Assembly: GCF_002019855.1 (NCBI RefSeq)
Contig: NZ_CM007717.1
Span: forward strand, 3,621,636-3,685,635
Reading direction: 5' to 3'
Length of the DNA stretch: 64,000 nt
DNA from: Streptomyces antibioticus
GTDB lineage: Bacteria > Actinomycetota > Actinomycetes > Streptomycetales > Streptomycetaceae
Positions 38,227-46,864 of the stretch are shown here, in pieces. The notes beneath the pieces are model-generated. The model was not told the DNA's origin and searched no databases. It saw nothing but the letters and a program-made list of their open reading frames with translations. The translations under genes and the position numbers were made by a program. Numbering within the stretch: position 1 is the stretch's first letter; each line of letters opens with the position of its first letter.

Positions 38227-39057
38227 TCAGCCGATCAGGGCCACCGGGGCGTCCCACGCGTTGCGGTCGACGGTGATGGTGTAACCGCCGCGCGTCTCCT
38301 TGCTGTTCACCATGTACTGGTGGCCCCGGCTGTGGTCGGTGAACAGCTTGGGGTCCCACGGCCAGTCGGTCGTGGTGGTGTTCTTCTTGTCCCACAGCGC
38401 GTACCAGAGGTTGCCCGGCAGGTCCGTCTTGTTCGTCGCGGTGGCGATCGCCTTGGCGCTGGAACTGCTGAAGCCGTAGTAACCCGCGCGGTACGTCTTG
38501 GCGCGCAGCGTCTTGGTGAAGGAGCGCACATAGGTCAGCACGGCGTCGTTGCACGCCTTGTTCGTGATGTCGTACGGCTCCATGTCCAGGTAGATCGGGG
38601 AGCCGGCCTTCATCCCGAGCGCGGCCGCCTTGGCGATCGCGTCGTTGGCGTTGGCGGCCCCCACGGAGGCGGCGTTGGCCGCGGTGAACTTCTCGGGGTT
38701 GGCGCTGGTCTGGCACGGGGGCTGGGCGCCGACGTAGAGCGGGATGAGCTTCCAGCCGGCGGTGTTGACCGACTTCACCCAGGACGCGGTCAGGTTCGGC
38801 TGCGCGCAGCCGCGGTTCTTGCCGCCGATGTAGACCGCCGCGGCGCCGTAGAAGCCCTCGGTCTTCCACGCCTTCATCGCCGCGAGCGACGGCGCCGTGC
38901 AGGTGTCGAACGCACGGCCCGTGTACGTCTTCTGCGCGGGCCAGGTGGTCGCGGCCATGGACGTCTGCGCCGCGATGCCTGCACCGGCGACGACGGCGGC
39001 CCCCGCCACGCCCCACGTGATGTATCTGCGCTTCCTCGACTGCCGGTGCTCGGCCAT
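38227..39057 (-). CDS. DUF1906 glycoside-hydrolase-like exported protein
   Basis: The 276-residue protein has an N-terminal signal (basic SRKRRY, then a hydrophobic stretch ending TSMAAT near residue 38) and a DUF1906 domain, related to Rv2525c and to GH25-like TIM barrels: GRAFDTCTAPSLAAMKAWK, AVYIGGKNR, SPIYLDMEPYD and YYGFSSSS. The acidic residues of IYLDMEPY fit a glycosidase-like active site. The likely setting is the cell wall. A twin-arginine-like SRKRRY sequence precedes the hydrophobic part. Start at ATG 39057. Confidence 0.85.
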   Translation of the reverse strand: MAEHRQSRKRRYITWGVAGAAVVAGAGIAAQTSMAATTWPAQKTYTGRAFDTCTAPSLAAMKAWKTEGFYGAAAVYIGGKNRGCAQPNLTASWVKSVNTAGWKLIPLYVGAQPPCQTSANPEKFTAANAASVGAANANDAIAKAAALGMKAGSPIYLDMEPYDITNKACNDAVLTYVRSFTKTLRAKTYRAGYYGFSSSSAKAIATATNKTDLPGNLWYALWDKKNTTTTDWPWDPKLFTDHSRGHQYMVNSKETRGGYTITVDRNAWDAPVALIG

Positions 39058-39261
39058 TCCCCACCCCTGTGTTCGCTCACGCGTTCGCATGTCATGTACG
39101 TACGAAGCGATCGCACCTTAGCGTGCGGTGTCCCCGTGATCGGGAAACACCTCTTCCTCCACGCCACAAGATTCGCTGATGTCCCGGCAAAAGGACGCCC
39201 GGCCTGGCGCGGCCCGTTCGTGGCCTACCCTGGCTCCCAGCCGACTTGGGGGGCGATGAGA

Positions 39262-39651
39262 ATGACGACGACAGCCATGACGACGGGCGCACCGAGACAG
39301 TTGCCGGCCGGCTGGATGCAGCGGGTGGCCTGGACGGCCCTGGTGTGGTGCTCGCTGGGGATGCTGGTCTGGGTGCCCTTCCTGTATGTGGCGATCCGCC
39401 GCGGACTCCCCTCGGACTGGGGCGCCTTCGCGGCGTTCGCCCTGTACGAGTGCGTGACCCTGCCCTGGGCGGTGATCACCTCCGAGGACGACAGCGACGC
39501 GTTCTTCGGGGGCGCGGTGATCGTGACGTTCCTGGTGGCGAGCTGGCTGTTGCTGTTCGCCGTGTTCGACGCCAAGACCCGCCCGGCCCTCGCACCGGCC
39601 TACGGACAGCCGCCGTACCAGCAGCAGCCCGGCTACCCGTACGGACGTTGA
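39262..39651 (+). CDS. Small membrane protein
   Basis: The 129-residue protein has three hydrophobic segments (about residues 23-48, 55-75 and 84-104) and a Pro/Gln/Tyr-rich tail ending PYQQQPGYPYGR. I do not recognise a family. The ATG at 39262 has a G-rich site about 8 bases upstream; ATG at 39256 is also possible. Its last codons lie in the first unit of a tandem 15-bp repeat. Confidence 0.75.
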   Translation: MTTTAMTTGAPRQLPAGWMQRVAWTALVWCSLGMLVWVPFLYVAIRRGLPSDWGAFAAFALYECVTLPWAVITSEDDSDAFFGGAVIVTFLVASWLLLFAVFDAKTRPALAPAYGQPPYQQQPGYPYGR

Positions 39652-39697
39652 CCGTACGGACGTTGACCGTACCGACGCCGACCGTACGGACGCCGAC
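39638..39697. repeat. Four tandem 15-bp repeats over a stop codon
   Basis: CGTACGGACGTTGAC is repeated at 39638 and 39653, then with changes at 39668 (CGTACCGACGCCGAC) and 39683 (CGTACGGACGCCGAC). The first copy contains the TGA of the membrane protein gene. Copy number is the kind that changes by slippage. Confidence 0.85.
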
Positions 39698-39779
39698 CGC
39701 GCGGGCCGGGACGCCCCGGCCCTGACGCGGCGGCCCTGACGCGGCGGGCCGCCGGTCCGCGCCCTGGCGCGACGGGCGG

Positions 39780-40535
39780 TCAGTCCGCGTGGAAGCGGTC
39801 CGGGGCGTTCGTCGGGTTGCCGCCGGTGGGGAGCTTCTGGTCGGGGCAGCCGGTCAGGACCTTCTTCATCGCGGCCTTCTCCGCCGCCGTGACCCACAGG
39901 CCGTACTTCTTCTTCACGGCGACCTGGGCCGCCACATACGCACAGCGGTAGGACTTGTTCGGCGGCAGCCAGGTCGCCGTGTCGCCGTCGCCCTTGGAAC
40001 GGTTGGTGCTCGCGTCGACCGCCAGCAGGTTCAGCGGGTCGTTGGCGAGCGCTATCCGCTTGCCGCCGTCCCAGTACTTCGCGCCCTTCTGCCAGGCGTC
40101 GGAGAGGGCCACGACATGGTCGATGTCGACCTGGCTCGCGCCGCGCCGGTAGGTGACCTCCTTGCCGGAGTAAGGGTCCGACACCAGCACGCCGTAGGAG
40201 ACCTTGCAGTCGCCGCCGGTGAACCGCACCTCCTTCAGATCGCGCTTGAGGATGTCGTCACGGGTGCCGCAGCCGTTGGAGTCGGTGTCGGCCCAGGCGC
40301 TGCCGAACCTGGCCCGGTCATAACCCGTCTTGGGCGCCCGCCCCTTCACGGTCAGCGCCTCGGCGGCCGCGAGGGCCGCTCCCCCGCCCGCCGTCGGCCC
40401 GGCCCCGCCCGACCCGGTGCCGGCCCCGGAGCCCACACCTGATTCGGAAAGCTCGTCGCACCCGGCCACGGACCCCATGGCCACGGCGCACATCAACGCG
40501 ACGGCCGCCGCCGTCCCACCCTGTCGACGCCTCAC
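39780..40535 (-). CDS. HNH-family (DUF1524-like) nuclease lipoprotein
   Basis: The 251-residue protein has a lipoprotein signal (ALMCAVAMGSVAG-C), a Gly/Ala-rich spacer and an HNH-type nuclease domain: RDDILKRDL, SQVDIDHVVALSDAWQ with the His of the HNH core, and NDPLNLLAVDASTNRSKGD with the Asn. This is the common secreted HNH nuclease of Streptomyces. It would cut DNA outside the membrane, for nutrient use or defence. GTG at 40535 has GGAGG 6 bases upstream. It is divergent from the MT0933-like gene. Confidence 0.87.
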   Translation of the reverse strand: MRRRQGGTAAAVALMCAVAMGSVAGCDELSESGVGSGAGTGSGGAGPTAGGGAALAAAEALTVKGRAPKTGYDRARFGSAWADTDSNGCGTRDDILKRDLKEVRFTGGDCKVSYGVLVSDPYSGKEVTYRRGASQVDIDHVVALSDAWQKGAKYWDGGKRIALANDPLNLLAVDASTNRSKGDGDTATWLPPNKSYRCAYVAAQVAVKKKYGLWVTAAEKAAMKKVLTGCPDQKLPTGGNPTNAPDRFHAD

Positions 40536-40742
40536 GCGCCCCTCCCCTTGCCCACCCGCTCCTCGCCCCGCCCAGGGCGGCTTCCCCGGCGGACGGGGAT
40601 CCACACCGGACGCGGATCCCCACACCGTAGCGAGGGGGCGTCCGGAGGCGGACAGGAGGTCCAGACCAAAACCCCAGAAGTGGGCATCTGCCTCAGGTCA
40701 GGAATATCGTCGGTGGTGAGTCACCTCGGGAAGGAGCTCTGG

Positions 40743-40925
40743 ATGGGCATCTTCGACAAGTTCCGCCACCACGACAAGGCCAAGGACATGTCGGACACCG
40801 CGGAACAGAAGGTCAACGAGAAGACGGGCGGCAAGTACGAGTCCCAGGTCGATGACGCGCAGCAGCGGGCAGAAGGTGCGCTCGGCATGGACCGCGAACG
40901 GCCCGATCGGCCCGAGCAGCAGTAG
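40743..40925 (+). CDS. MT0933-like small antitoxin-family protein
   Basis: The 60-residue, highly charged protein (MGIFDKFRHHDKAKDMSDTA, then KVNEKTGGKYESQVDDAQQ) matches the MT0933/Rv0909-type antitoxin family. A toxin partner is not adjacent, so the antitoxin label is from family naming only. AAGGAG lies 8 bases before the ATG. It is followed by a stem-loop. Confidence 0.78.
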   Translation: MGIFDKFRHHDKAKDMSDTAEQKVNEKTGGKYESQVDDAQQRAEGALGMDRERPDRPEQQ

Positions 40926-40962
40926 CCGTCGGAGACTCAACGGGAACGACGCCCGCACCAGA

Positions 40963-41000
40963 GAAGCCGTCCGCGCAGCCCACCTCCCGCGGGCGGCTTC
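40963..41000. terminator. Stem-loop terminator
   Basis: GAAGCCGTCCGCG (40963-40975) pairs with CGCGGGCGGCTTC (40988-41000) with one T-G pair and a 12-base loop, 38 bases after the small antitoxin-like gene. Confidence 0.7.
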
Positions 41001-41027
41001 CCTCATGCCCGGACGCCCGGGTACCGG

Positions 41028-41074
41028 ACACAGGGGCACAGGGGCACCCGAACACAGGGGCACAGGGGCACCCG
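41028..41074. repeat. Two tandem 24-bp GGGGCAC-rich repeats
   Basis: A 23-base unit beginning ACACAGGGGCAC and ending GGGGCACCCG occurs at 41028-41050 and 41052-41074. It lies between the terminator and the convergent gene and codes for nothing recognisable. Confidence 0.75.
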
Positions 41075-41077
41075 CGC

Positions 41078-41974
41078 TCAGACCTTGCCGATGCCCAGCG
41101 TCGTCTCGGAGGGCAGCAGGCCGGAGCCGAGGACCGCGACCCAGTAGTCGCCGAGGAGCGTGGCGAGCCGCTCGCCGCCCTCCGCGCCGAGCGCCTGCCA
41201 GGGGCCGAGGGCGAGGCGGTCGGTGTCCTGTTCGACGCGGCGGCGCAGCTCACGGCCCGCCTCCGTCGCCGTACCATCCGCCTCGACGAGTCCCCGGGCG
41301 GCCAGGCGGTCACGGGCGGCCGCCCACTCGGCGGGAGTCCAGCCGCGGCTCTCGAAGCGCTCGACGGGCGCGGCGCCTATCGCCGCGAAGGACACCAGCG
41401 CCTCGACGGGATCGAGTCCGGCGGTGAGCAGGGCGGCGAGATGGCCGTCCCCCCGGTGCTCGCGCAGGATCGTCGCCGCGTGCCAGAGCTGGAGGTGAGG
41501 TGCGGTCGGCCAGTCCAGCGCGGCGTTGGCCGCGGCGAGCGGGCGGCCGGCCGTCCGCGCGGCCTCGGCGGCCCGCCGGGCGAGGGCGGCGGCCTCCGCC
41601 AGATCCGGACTGTCGACGCGGTCGCCGAAGAGGCTGCGGTAGGCGCGGTCCATGCCGCGCAGCCTGGCCTCCAGGGCGGCCTCGGGGGTGGTGACCTTCC
41701 GCCCGGCGTCGACGTACCGGGCGACCATGGCGGGCGCGAAGCTGTAGAACGCGGACGTCACCGCCTCGGCGCCCACCGGGCCCAACGGCGCGGCGCGCAG
41801 CGGAAAGTAGCTCCACCAGCGCTCCTCGGTCGACAGGCCCAGCCCGCCCGCCTCCTCGAAGACCTCCGGCGCGTAGTACAGCACCGCGTGGAGCGGCTCC
41901 AGCAGATGCCAGAGGCGCCGCGCCTGAGCGGCTTCGACGGGCCGGGCGGTTCCGGTGATCCCGGTGTCCGACAT
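41078..41974 (-). CDS. SCO6745-family protein
   Basis: The 298-residue protein resembles the SCO6745 family of actinobacteria: ARRLWHLLEPLHAVLYYAPE near the N terminus, GYWSYFPLRAAPLG-like WWSYFPLRAAPLGPVGAEAV, and a helical C-terminal half with GWTPAEWAAARDRLAARGLV. Function is unknown; the C-terminal part may be winged-helix-like. ATG at 41974 has GGGGGAG 6 bases upstream. It is divergent from a TetR gene that probably controls it. Confidence 0.78.
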   Translation of the reverse strand: MSDTGITGTARPVEAAQARRLWHLLEPLHAVLYYAPEVFEEAGGLGLSTEERWWSYFPLRAAPLGPVGAEAVTSAFYSFAPAMVARYVDAGRKVTTPEAALEARLRGMDRAYRSLFGDRVDSPDLAEAAALARRAAEAARTAGRPLAAANAALDWPTAPHLQLWHAATILREHRGDGHLAALLTAGLDPVEALVSFAAIGAAPVERFESRGWTPAEWAAARDRLAARGLVEADGTATEAGRELRRRVEQDTDRLALGPWQALGAEGGERLATLLGDYWVAVLGSGLLPSETTLGIGKV

Positions 41975-42014
41975 GACTGCTCCCCCTGTTCCGTTCCGTG
42001 AACGCCTCGCACAA

Positions 42015-42077
42015 CTTGACACTGACAAGATTGCCCGCCGACGCCGAACTTGTCAATGCCTAGATTCGACGTAGGCT
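42015..42077. promoter_or_regulatory. Shared TetR/SCO6745 operator and two promoters
   Basis: CTTGACACTGACAAG (42015-42029) is an imperfect palindrome, and its half ACTTGTCA recurs at 42048-42055. Plus-strand TTGTCA (42050-42055) and TAGGCT (42072-42077) form a promoter with 16-base spacing for the TetR gene. On the minus strand TTGACA (42056-42051) and CAATCT (42033-42028) form one with 17-base spacing for the SCO6745 gene. The repeats overlap both. Confidence 0.6.
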
Positions 42078-42083
42078 GCTGCC

Positions 42084-42692
42084 ATGAGCCCGTACCACCA
42101 CGGCGATCTGCGCCGCGCCATCCTCACCGCCGCGCTCGACGTCATCGCCGCCGACGGCCCCGCCGCGCTCAGCCTGCGCGACCTCGCCCGCCGCGCCGGT
42201 GTCTCGCACGCGGCGCCCGCCCACCACTTCCGGGACCGCACCGGTCTGCTGACGGCCATCGCGGCGGAGGGCTTCGGCCTGCTCGCGGCCGCGACGAAGG
42301 AGTCGGCGGACCTGAAGGAGGCGGGCGTGCGCTACGTCCGCTTCGCCCGCGAGCACCCCGCCCACTTCCAGGTCATGTTCACGCCCAGCCTGCTGCGCGC
42401 CGACGACCTCGAACTGACCACGGCCCGCGCCCTGTCCGCCGACGCCCTGCGGACCGTCGTCGCGCAGGCCCGCCACCACACGGCCGAGGGCACGGAGACC
42501 ACCCAGGAGGCCCAGGGCGCCGAGGACGCCCGGGATGCCCGGGACGCCCGCCTCACCGGCATCGCTGCCTGGTCCGTGGCGCACGGCTTCGCCACGCTCC
42601 TGCTCAGCCACAACCTCGACGACCTGGTGGGCGACCGCGCCCCCGAGGAGGTCTTCGAGACCCTGACCGGCCTGCTGTTCCGGCCGCTCTGA
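42084..42692 (+). CDS. TetR-family regulator
   Basis: The 202-residue regulator has a TetR helix-turn-helix at the N terminus (ILTAALDVIAADGPAALSLR, then RAGVSHAAPAHHFRDRTGLL) and a TetR_C-type ligand domain with an Asp/Ala-rich insertion (AEGTETTQEAQGAEDARDAR). The -10 element ends 6 bases before the ATG and there is no ribosome binding site, so the mRNA may be leaderless. It probably represses itself and the divergent SCO6745-family gene. Confidence 0.88.
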   Translation: MSPYHHGDLRRAILTAALDVIAADGPAALSLRDLARRAGVSHAAPAHHFRDRTGLLTAIAAEGFGLLAAATKESADLKEAGVRYVRFAREHPAHFQVMFTPSLLRADDLELTTARALSADALRTVVAQARHHTAEGTETTQEAQGAEDARDARDARLTGIAAWSVAHGFATLLLSHNLDDLVGDRAPEEVFETLTGLLFRPL

Positions 42693-42729
42693 CCTCCGCC
42701 CTCCTCGGGGGAGGAACCTGAGGAACCCC

Positions 42730-45700
42730 CTATGACACGACCGACGTCAAGAACTCCCCCACCCAGCCCAGCAGTTCCCGCCCGACCAGCGGCTTGCCGC
42801 CGACCTTCGCGGTCTTCGGGCGGGGCACCAGCACCTGGTGGACCGCCGGCTTGATGACGGACCCGGGGTAGAGCCGCTTGAGCCGCAGCTCCTGCGACTC
42901 GCGCAACTCCACCGGCGCGAAGCGGATGTTGGTGCCCTGGAGGACGACCTCGCCGACCCCGCAGGCCCGCGCCAGCATCCGCAGCCCGGCCACCAGCAGC
43001 AGGTTCTCCACCGGCTCGGGCAACTTGCCGTAGCGGTCCACGAGTTCCTCGCGCACCGCCTTGATGTCGTCCTCCGAGTTGGCGGAGGCGATGGAGCGGT
43101 ACGCCTGGAGCCGCAGCCGCTCGCCGGGCGCGTAGTCGTGCGGGACGTGCGCGTCGACGGGCAGCTCGATCTTGACCTCCAGCGGCGGCTCCTCCTCGAT
43201 CCCGCCGGTCTCCAACTGGCGCCGGTAGTCCGCGACGGCCTCGCCGACCATCCGGACGTACAGGTCGAAGCCGACGCCCGCGATATGGCCGGACTGCTCG
43301 CCGCCCAGGAGGTTGCCCGCGCCGCGGATCTCCAGGTCCTTCATCGCCACGTACATGCCGGCGCCCATCTCGGTGTGCTGGGCGATGGTCGCGAGCCGTT
43401 CGTGGGCGGTCTCCGTCAGCGGCTTCTCCGGCGGGTACAGGAAGTACGCGTAGCCGCGCTCGCGGCCCCGGCCGACCCGGCCGCGCAACTGGTGCAACTG
43501 GGACAGGCCGAAGGTGTCGCCGCGCTCCACGATCAGGGTGTTGGCGTTGGAGATGTCGATGCCGGACTCGACGATCGTCGTCGAGACGAGCACGTCGAAC
43601 TTCTTCTCCCAGAAGTCGACGACGACCTGTTCGAGCGCGGTCTCCGACATCTGGCCGTGGGCGGTGGCGATCCGCGCCTCGGGCACGATCTCGCGCAGCC
43701 GCGCCGCCGCCCGGTCGATCGACTCGACCCGGTTGTGGATGTAGAAGACCTGGCCCTCGCGCAGCAGTTCACGGCGGACGGCGGCACCGATCTGCTTCTG
43801 CTCGTACGGTCCGACGAAGGTGAGCACCGGGTGGCGCTCCTCCGGGGGCGTGGTGATCGTGGACATCTCGCGGATGCCCGTCACCGCCATCTCCAGGGTG
43901 CGCGGGATCGGGGTGGCGGACATGGTGAGGACGTCGACGTTGGCGCGGAGCTTCTTGAGCTGCTCCTTGTGCTCGACGCCGAAGCGCTGTTCCTCGTCGA
44001 CGATGACCAGGCCGAGGTCCTTGAACTTGGTCTCCGAGGAGAACAGCCGGTGGGTGCCGATGACGATGTCCACGGAGCCCTCGCGCAGGCCCTCCAGGGT
44101 GGCCTTGGCCTCCGCGTCGGTCTGGAAACGGGACAGGGCGCGCACGTTGACCGGGAACTGCGCGTACCGCTCGCTGAAGGTGCCGAAGTGCTGCTGCACG
44201 AGCAGCGTGGTGGGGACCAGGACGGCCACCTGCTTGCCGTCCTGGACGGCCTTGAAGGCGGCGCGGACCGCGATCTCCGTCTTGCCGTAGCCGACGTCGC
44301 CGCAGATCAGACGGTCCATCGGAACCGTCTTCTCCATGTCGTCCTTGACCTCGGCGATGGTGGTGAGCTGGTCCGGGGTCTCGGCGTACGGGAAGGCGTC
44401 CTCCAGCTCGCGCTGCCACGGGGTGTCGGTGCCGAAGGCGTGGCCGGGGGCGGCCATCCGGGCGCTGTAGAGCTTGATGAGGTCGGCGGCGATCTCCTTG
44501 ACCGCCTTCTTCGCGCGGGCCTTGGTCTTGGTCCAGTCGGCGCCGCCCAGCCGGTGCAGGGTGGGGGCCTCACCGCCGACGTACTTGGTGATCTGTTCGA
44601 GCTGGTCGGTCGGGATGTACAGCCGGTCGCCCGGCTGGCCGCGCTTGGCGGGGGCGTACTCCACGACCAGGTACTCGCGCGTGGCGCCCTGCACCGTGCG
44701 CTGCACCATCTCGATGTAGCGGCCCACACCGTGCTGTTCGTGGACGATGTAGTCGCCCGTCTCCAGGGTGAGCGGGTCGATGGTCTTCCTGCGGCGGGCC
44801 GGCATCCGGGCGCCGTCCTTGCCGGCCGCCTTCTGGCCCGACAGGTCGGTCTCGGTGAGGACGACGAGCCGCAGCGCGGGGTCGACGAAGCCGTAGTCGA
44901 TCGAGCCGCACGCCACGTGCACGACCGCGGGGGTGATCTCGGTGAGGTCGGTGTGCAGCCGGGCGGCGACGCCCTCGCCGCCGAGCACCTCGACGGTGCG
45001 GGCGGCCGGGCCGTGGGCCTCGGTGACGAACACGACGCGCCAGCCGTCGGCGAGCCAGCCCTTGGTGTCGGCGAGGGCCTTGGCGGTGTCGCCGCGGTAG
45101 GTGTCGGGGGCGTGCATGCCGAACTGGAGGGTGTCCGCCTCCAGTTCCAGGTCGGCGGCGAACGGCGACACCGACCACCACATCATGTCCAGCTCGCGCG
45201 CGCGGTCGCGGACGTCGGCGAGGGACCACAGGGAGGCCGCGTCGACGTCGATGGGCGCCTCGCCGCCGCCCGCGGTGGCCGCCCAGGACGCCTGGAGGAA
45301 CTCCTGCGAGGTGGCCACCAGGTCGGCGGCGCGCGTGCGGACCCGCTCCGGGTCGCAGACGACGGCCATCGCGCCCTTCGGCAGGACGTCGATCAGCAGC
45401 TCCATGTCGTCGACCAGGACCGGCGCCAGGGACTCCATGCCCTCGACGGCGATCCCCTCGGCGATCCTGCCGAGCAGCTCGCCCAGCTCGGGGTGGTCCT
45501 CGGCGAGGGCACGCGCACGCGTGCGGACGTCTTCCGTCAACAGGAGTTCACGGCAGGGCGGGGCCCACAGGCCGTGTTCGGCGACCTCCAGGGAGCGCTG
45601 GTCGGCCACCTTGAAGTAGCGGATCTCCTCGACGTCGTCGCCCCAGAACTCGACGCGCAGGGGGTGTTCCTCGGTGGGCGGGAACACGTCCAGGATGCCG

Positions 45701-46260
45701 CCGCGTACGGCGAACTCGCCGCGCTTCTCGACCAGCTCCACGCGCGCGTACGCGGCCGCCGCGAGCGCCTCGACCGTCTCGTTCAGGTCGGCCTGCTGAC
45801 CGGTGCGCAGGGCGACGGGTTCCAGGTCGCCCAGGCCCTTCACCTGCGGCTGGAGCACGGACCGCACCGGCGCGACGACGACCGACACCGGGCCGGTCTC
45901 GGGGTCGTCGGAGCGGGGGTGGGCCAGGCGGCGCAGGACGGCGAGGCGGCGGCCGACGGTGTCGCTGCGGGGGCTGAGGCGCTCGTGCGGGAGCGTCTCC
46001 CAGGACGGGTACTCGACGACGCCGTCCGCGGGCAGCAGGGAGCGCAGGGCGGCGGCCAGGTCCTCCGCCTCGCGGCCGGTGGCGGTGACCGCGAGGACCG
46101 TACGGCCGGTCTCGCGGGCCAGCGCGGCGATCGCGAAGGGACGGGCCGCCGGGGGTCCGACCAGGTCGACGTGCATGCGGTTGCCGTCCGCGGCCGCGGG
46201 GATCGCTTCCGCGAGGGCGCTGTCCTCGACGACGGCGTCGAGCAGACCGTGCAGGCTCAT
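42730..46260 (-). CDS. mfd: Transcription-repair coupling factor
   Basis: Mfd pushes stalled RNA polymerase off DNA and recruits UvrA for repair. The 1176-residue protein has UvrB-like N-terminal domains, the RNA polymerase-binding CarD-type domain (VVEYAPAKRGQPGDRLYIPT) near residue 540, and a RecG-like motor: Walker A GDVGYGKTEIAVRAAFKA, DEEQ box VIVDEEQRFG, SATPIPRTLEMA, TTIVESGIDIS and QLRGRVGRGRERG, followed by the TRCF C-terminal domain. The start at 46260 agrees with homology. Converges with TetR. Confidence 0.97.
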   Translation of the reverse strand: MSLHGLLDAVVEDSALAEAIPAAADGNRMHVDLVGPPAARPFAIAALARETGRTVLAVTATGREAEDLAAALRSLLPADGVVEYPSWETLPHERLSPRSDTVGRRLAVLRRLAHPRSDDPETGPVSVVVAPVRSVLQPQVKGLGDLEPVALRTGQQADLNETVEALAAAAYARVELVEKRGEFAVRGGILDVFPPTEEHPLRVEFWGDDVEEIRYFKVADQRSLEVAEHGLWAPPCRELLLTEDVRTRARALAEDHPELGELLGRIAEGIAVEGMESLAPVLVDDMELLIDVLPKGAMAVVCDPERVRTRAADLVATSQEFLQASWAATAGGGEAPIDVDAASLWSLADVRDRARELDMMWWSVSPFAADLELEADTLQFGMHAPDTYRGDTAKALADTKGWLADGWRVVFVTEAHGPAARTVEVLGGEGVAARLHTDLTEITPAVVHVACGSIDYGFVDPALRLVVLTETDLSGQKAAGKDGARMPARRRKTIDPLTLETGDYIVHEQHGVGRYIEMVQRTVQGATREYLVVEYAPAKRGQPGDRLYIPTDQLEQITKYVGGEAPTLHRLGGADWTKTKARAKKAVKEIAADLIKLYSARMAAPGHAFGTDTPWQRELEDAFPYAETPDQLTTIAEVKDDMEKTVPMDRLICGDVGYGKTEIAVRAAFKAVQDGKQVAVLVPTTLLVQQHFGTFSERYAQFPVNVRALSRFQTDAEAKATLEGLREGSVDIVIGTHRLFSSETKFKDLGLVIVDEEQRFGVEHKEQLKKLRANVDVLTMSATPIPRTLEMAVTGIREMSTITTPPEERHPVLTFVGPYEQKQIGAAVRRELLREGQVFYIHNRVESIDRAAARLREIVPEARIATAHGQMSETALEQVVVDFWEKKFDVLVSTTIVESGIDISNANTLIVERGDTFGLSQLHQLRGRVGRGRERGYAYFLYPPEKPLTETAHERLATIAQHTEMGAGMYVAMKDLEIRGAGNLLGGEQSGHIAGVGFDLYVRMVGEAVADYRRQLETGGIEEEPPLEVKIELPVDAHVPHDYAPGERLRLQAYRSIASANSEDDIKAVREELVDRYGKLPEPVENLLLVAGLRMLARACGVGEVVLQGTNIRFAPVELRESQELRLKRLYPGSVIKPAVHQVLVPRPKTAKVGGKPLVGRELLGWVGEFLTSVVS

Positions 46261-46746
46261 GTGGGGCTTTCCGTCCGGCGGCCCGGGGCACGCGCGCCCG
46301 GGAGGGGCGGGCGTACCGGGGACCTGGGTGGGCAACGCGAAGGGCCCGACGCGTGTCACGGGCCGGGGGTGTCCAGAGTACGACGGGGCGGAGCGGTTCG
46401 CCGGGGCTGTGGACAACGCCGGGACGAGCGGGGCACGGGGAGCGGCCCTCGCAGTCCCCGGGCCACCGGACGGCACCGCCACCCGGAGCCTGCGGCACAC
46501 CGCCCCGGCCACGCGGACGGCACCGGGCGGGCCGGGCGCGTCCGGACCCGCGAGCACGCAGACGGCCCCGGACGCGCGCAGGGCCCCGGAGGCACGGCGA
46601 ACCCGGGCCGGGCCGTCCATCCCAGACCCGCCGCACCACCCGCCCACGACACCCGGACGGCACCGGCCGCACGAAGGGCTGCGGCACCGGCCGCACAAGG
46701 GGGCCCCGGACGCCCGAAAGCAGCACACGCCCACACACGAAAGCGC
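46261..46746. other. Low-complexity non-coding region upstream of mfd, with a DnaA box
   Basis: TGTGGACAA at 46408-46416 is the reverse complement of the Streptomyces DnaA box TTGTCCACA, 148 bases upstream of the mfd start codon. CGGCACCG recurs several times between 46470 and 46700. I see no gene or clear promoter in these 486 bases. Confidence 0.5.
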
Positions 46747-46787
46747 CCGGCGCCGAGAAGCACCCCCGTGGCTTCTCGGCGCCGGGC
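46747..46787 (-). terminator. Terminator of ABC system 2, 16-bp stem
   Basis: CCCGGCGCCGAGAAGC (46747-46762) and GCTTCTCGGCGCCGGG (46772-46787) pair perfectly across 9 bases. On the minus strand the stem follows the permease stop by 78 bases and is followed by CTTTCGTG. Confidence 0.9.
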
Positions 46788-46864
46788 CGGTTCCCCGGGT
46801 TGCGGAGGCTCGGTCCCCGGCTCCCCGGGACCGTGCCCCCCAACCCGTGTCCCCCGCGCCCCCG

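Noticed and set aside
41028..41074. Possible CRISPR-like or mobile repeat
   Set aside because: There are only two adjacent copies without spacers; it is a simple tandem duplication.
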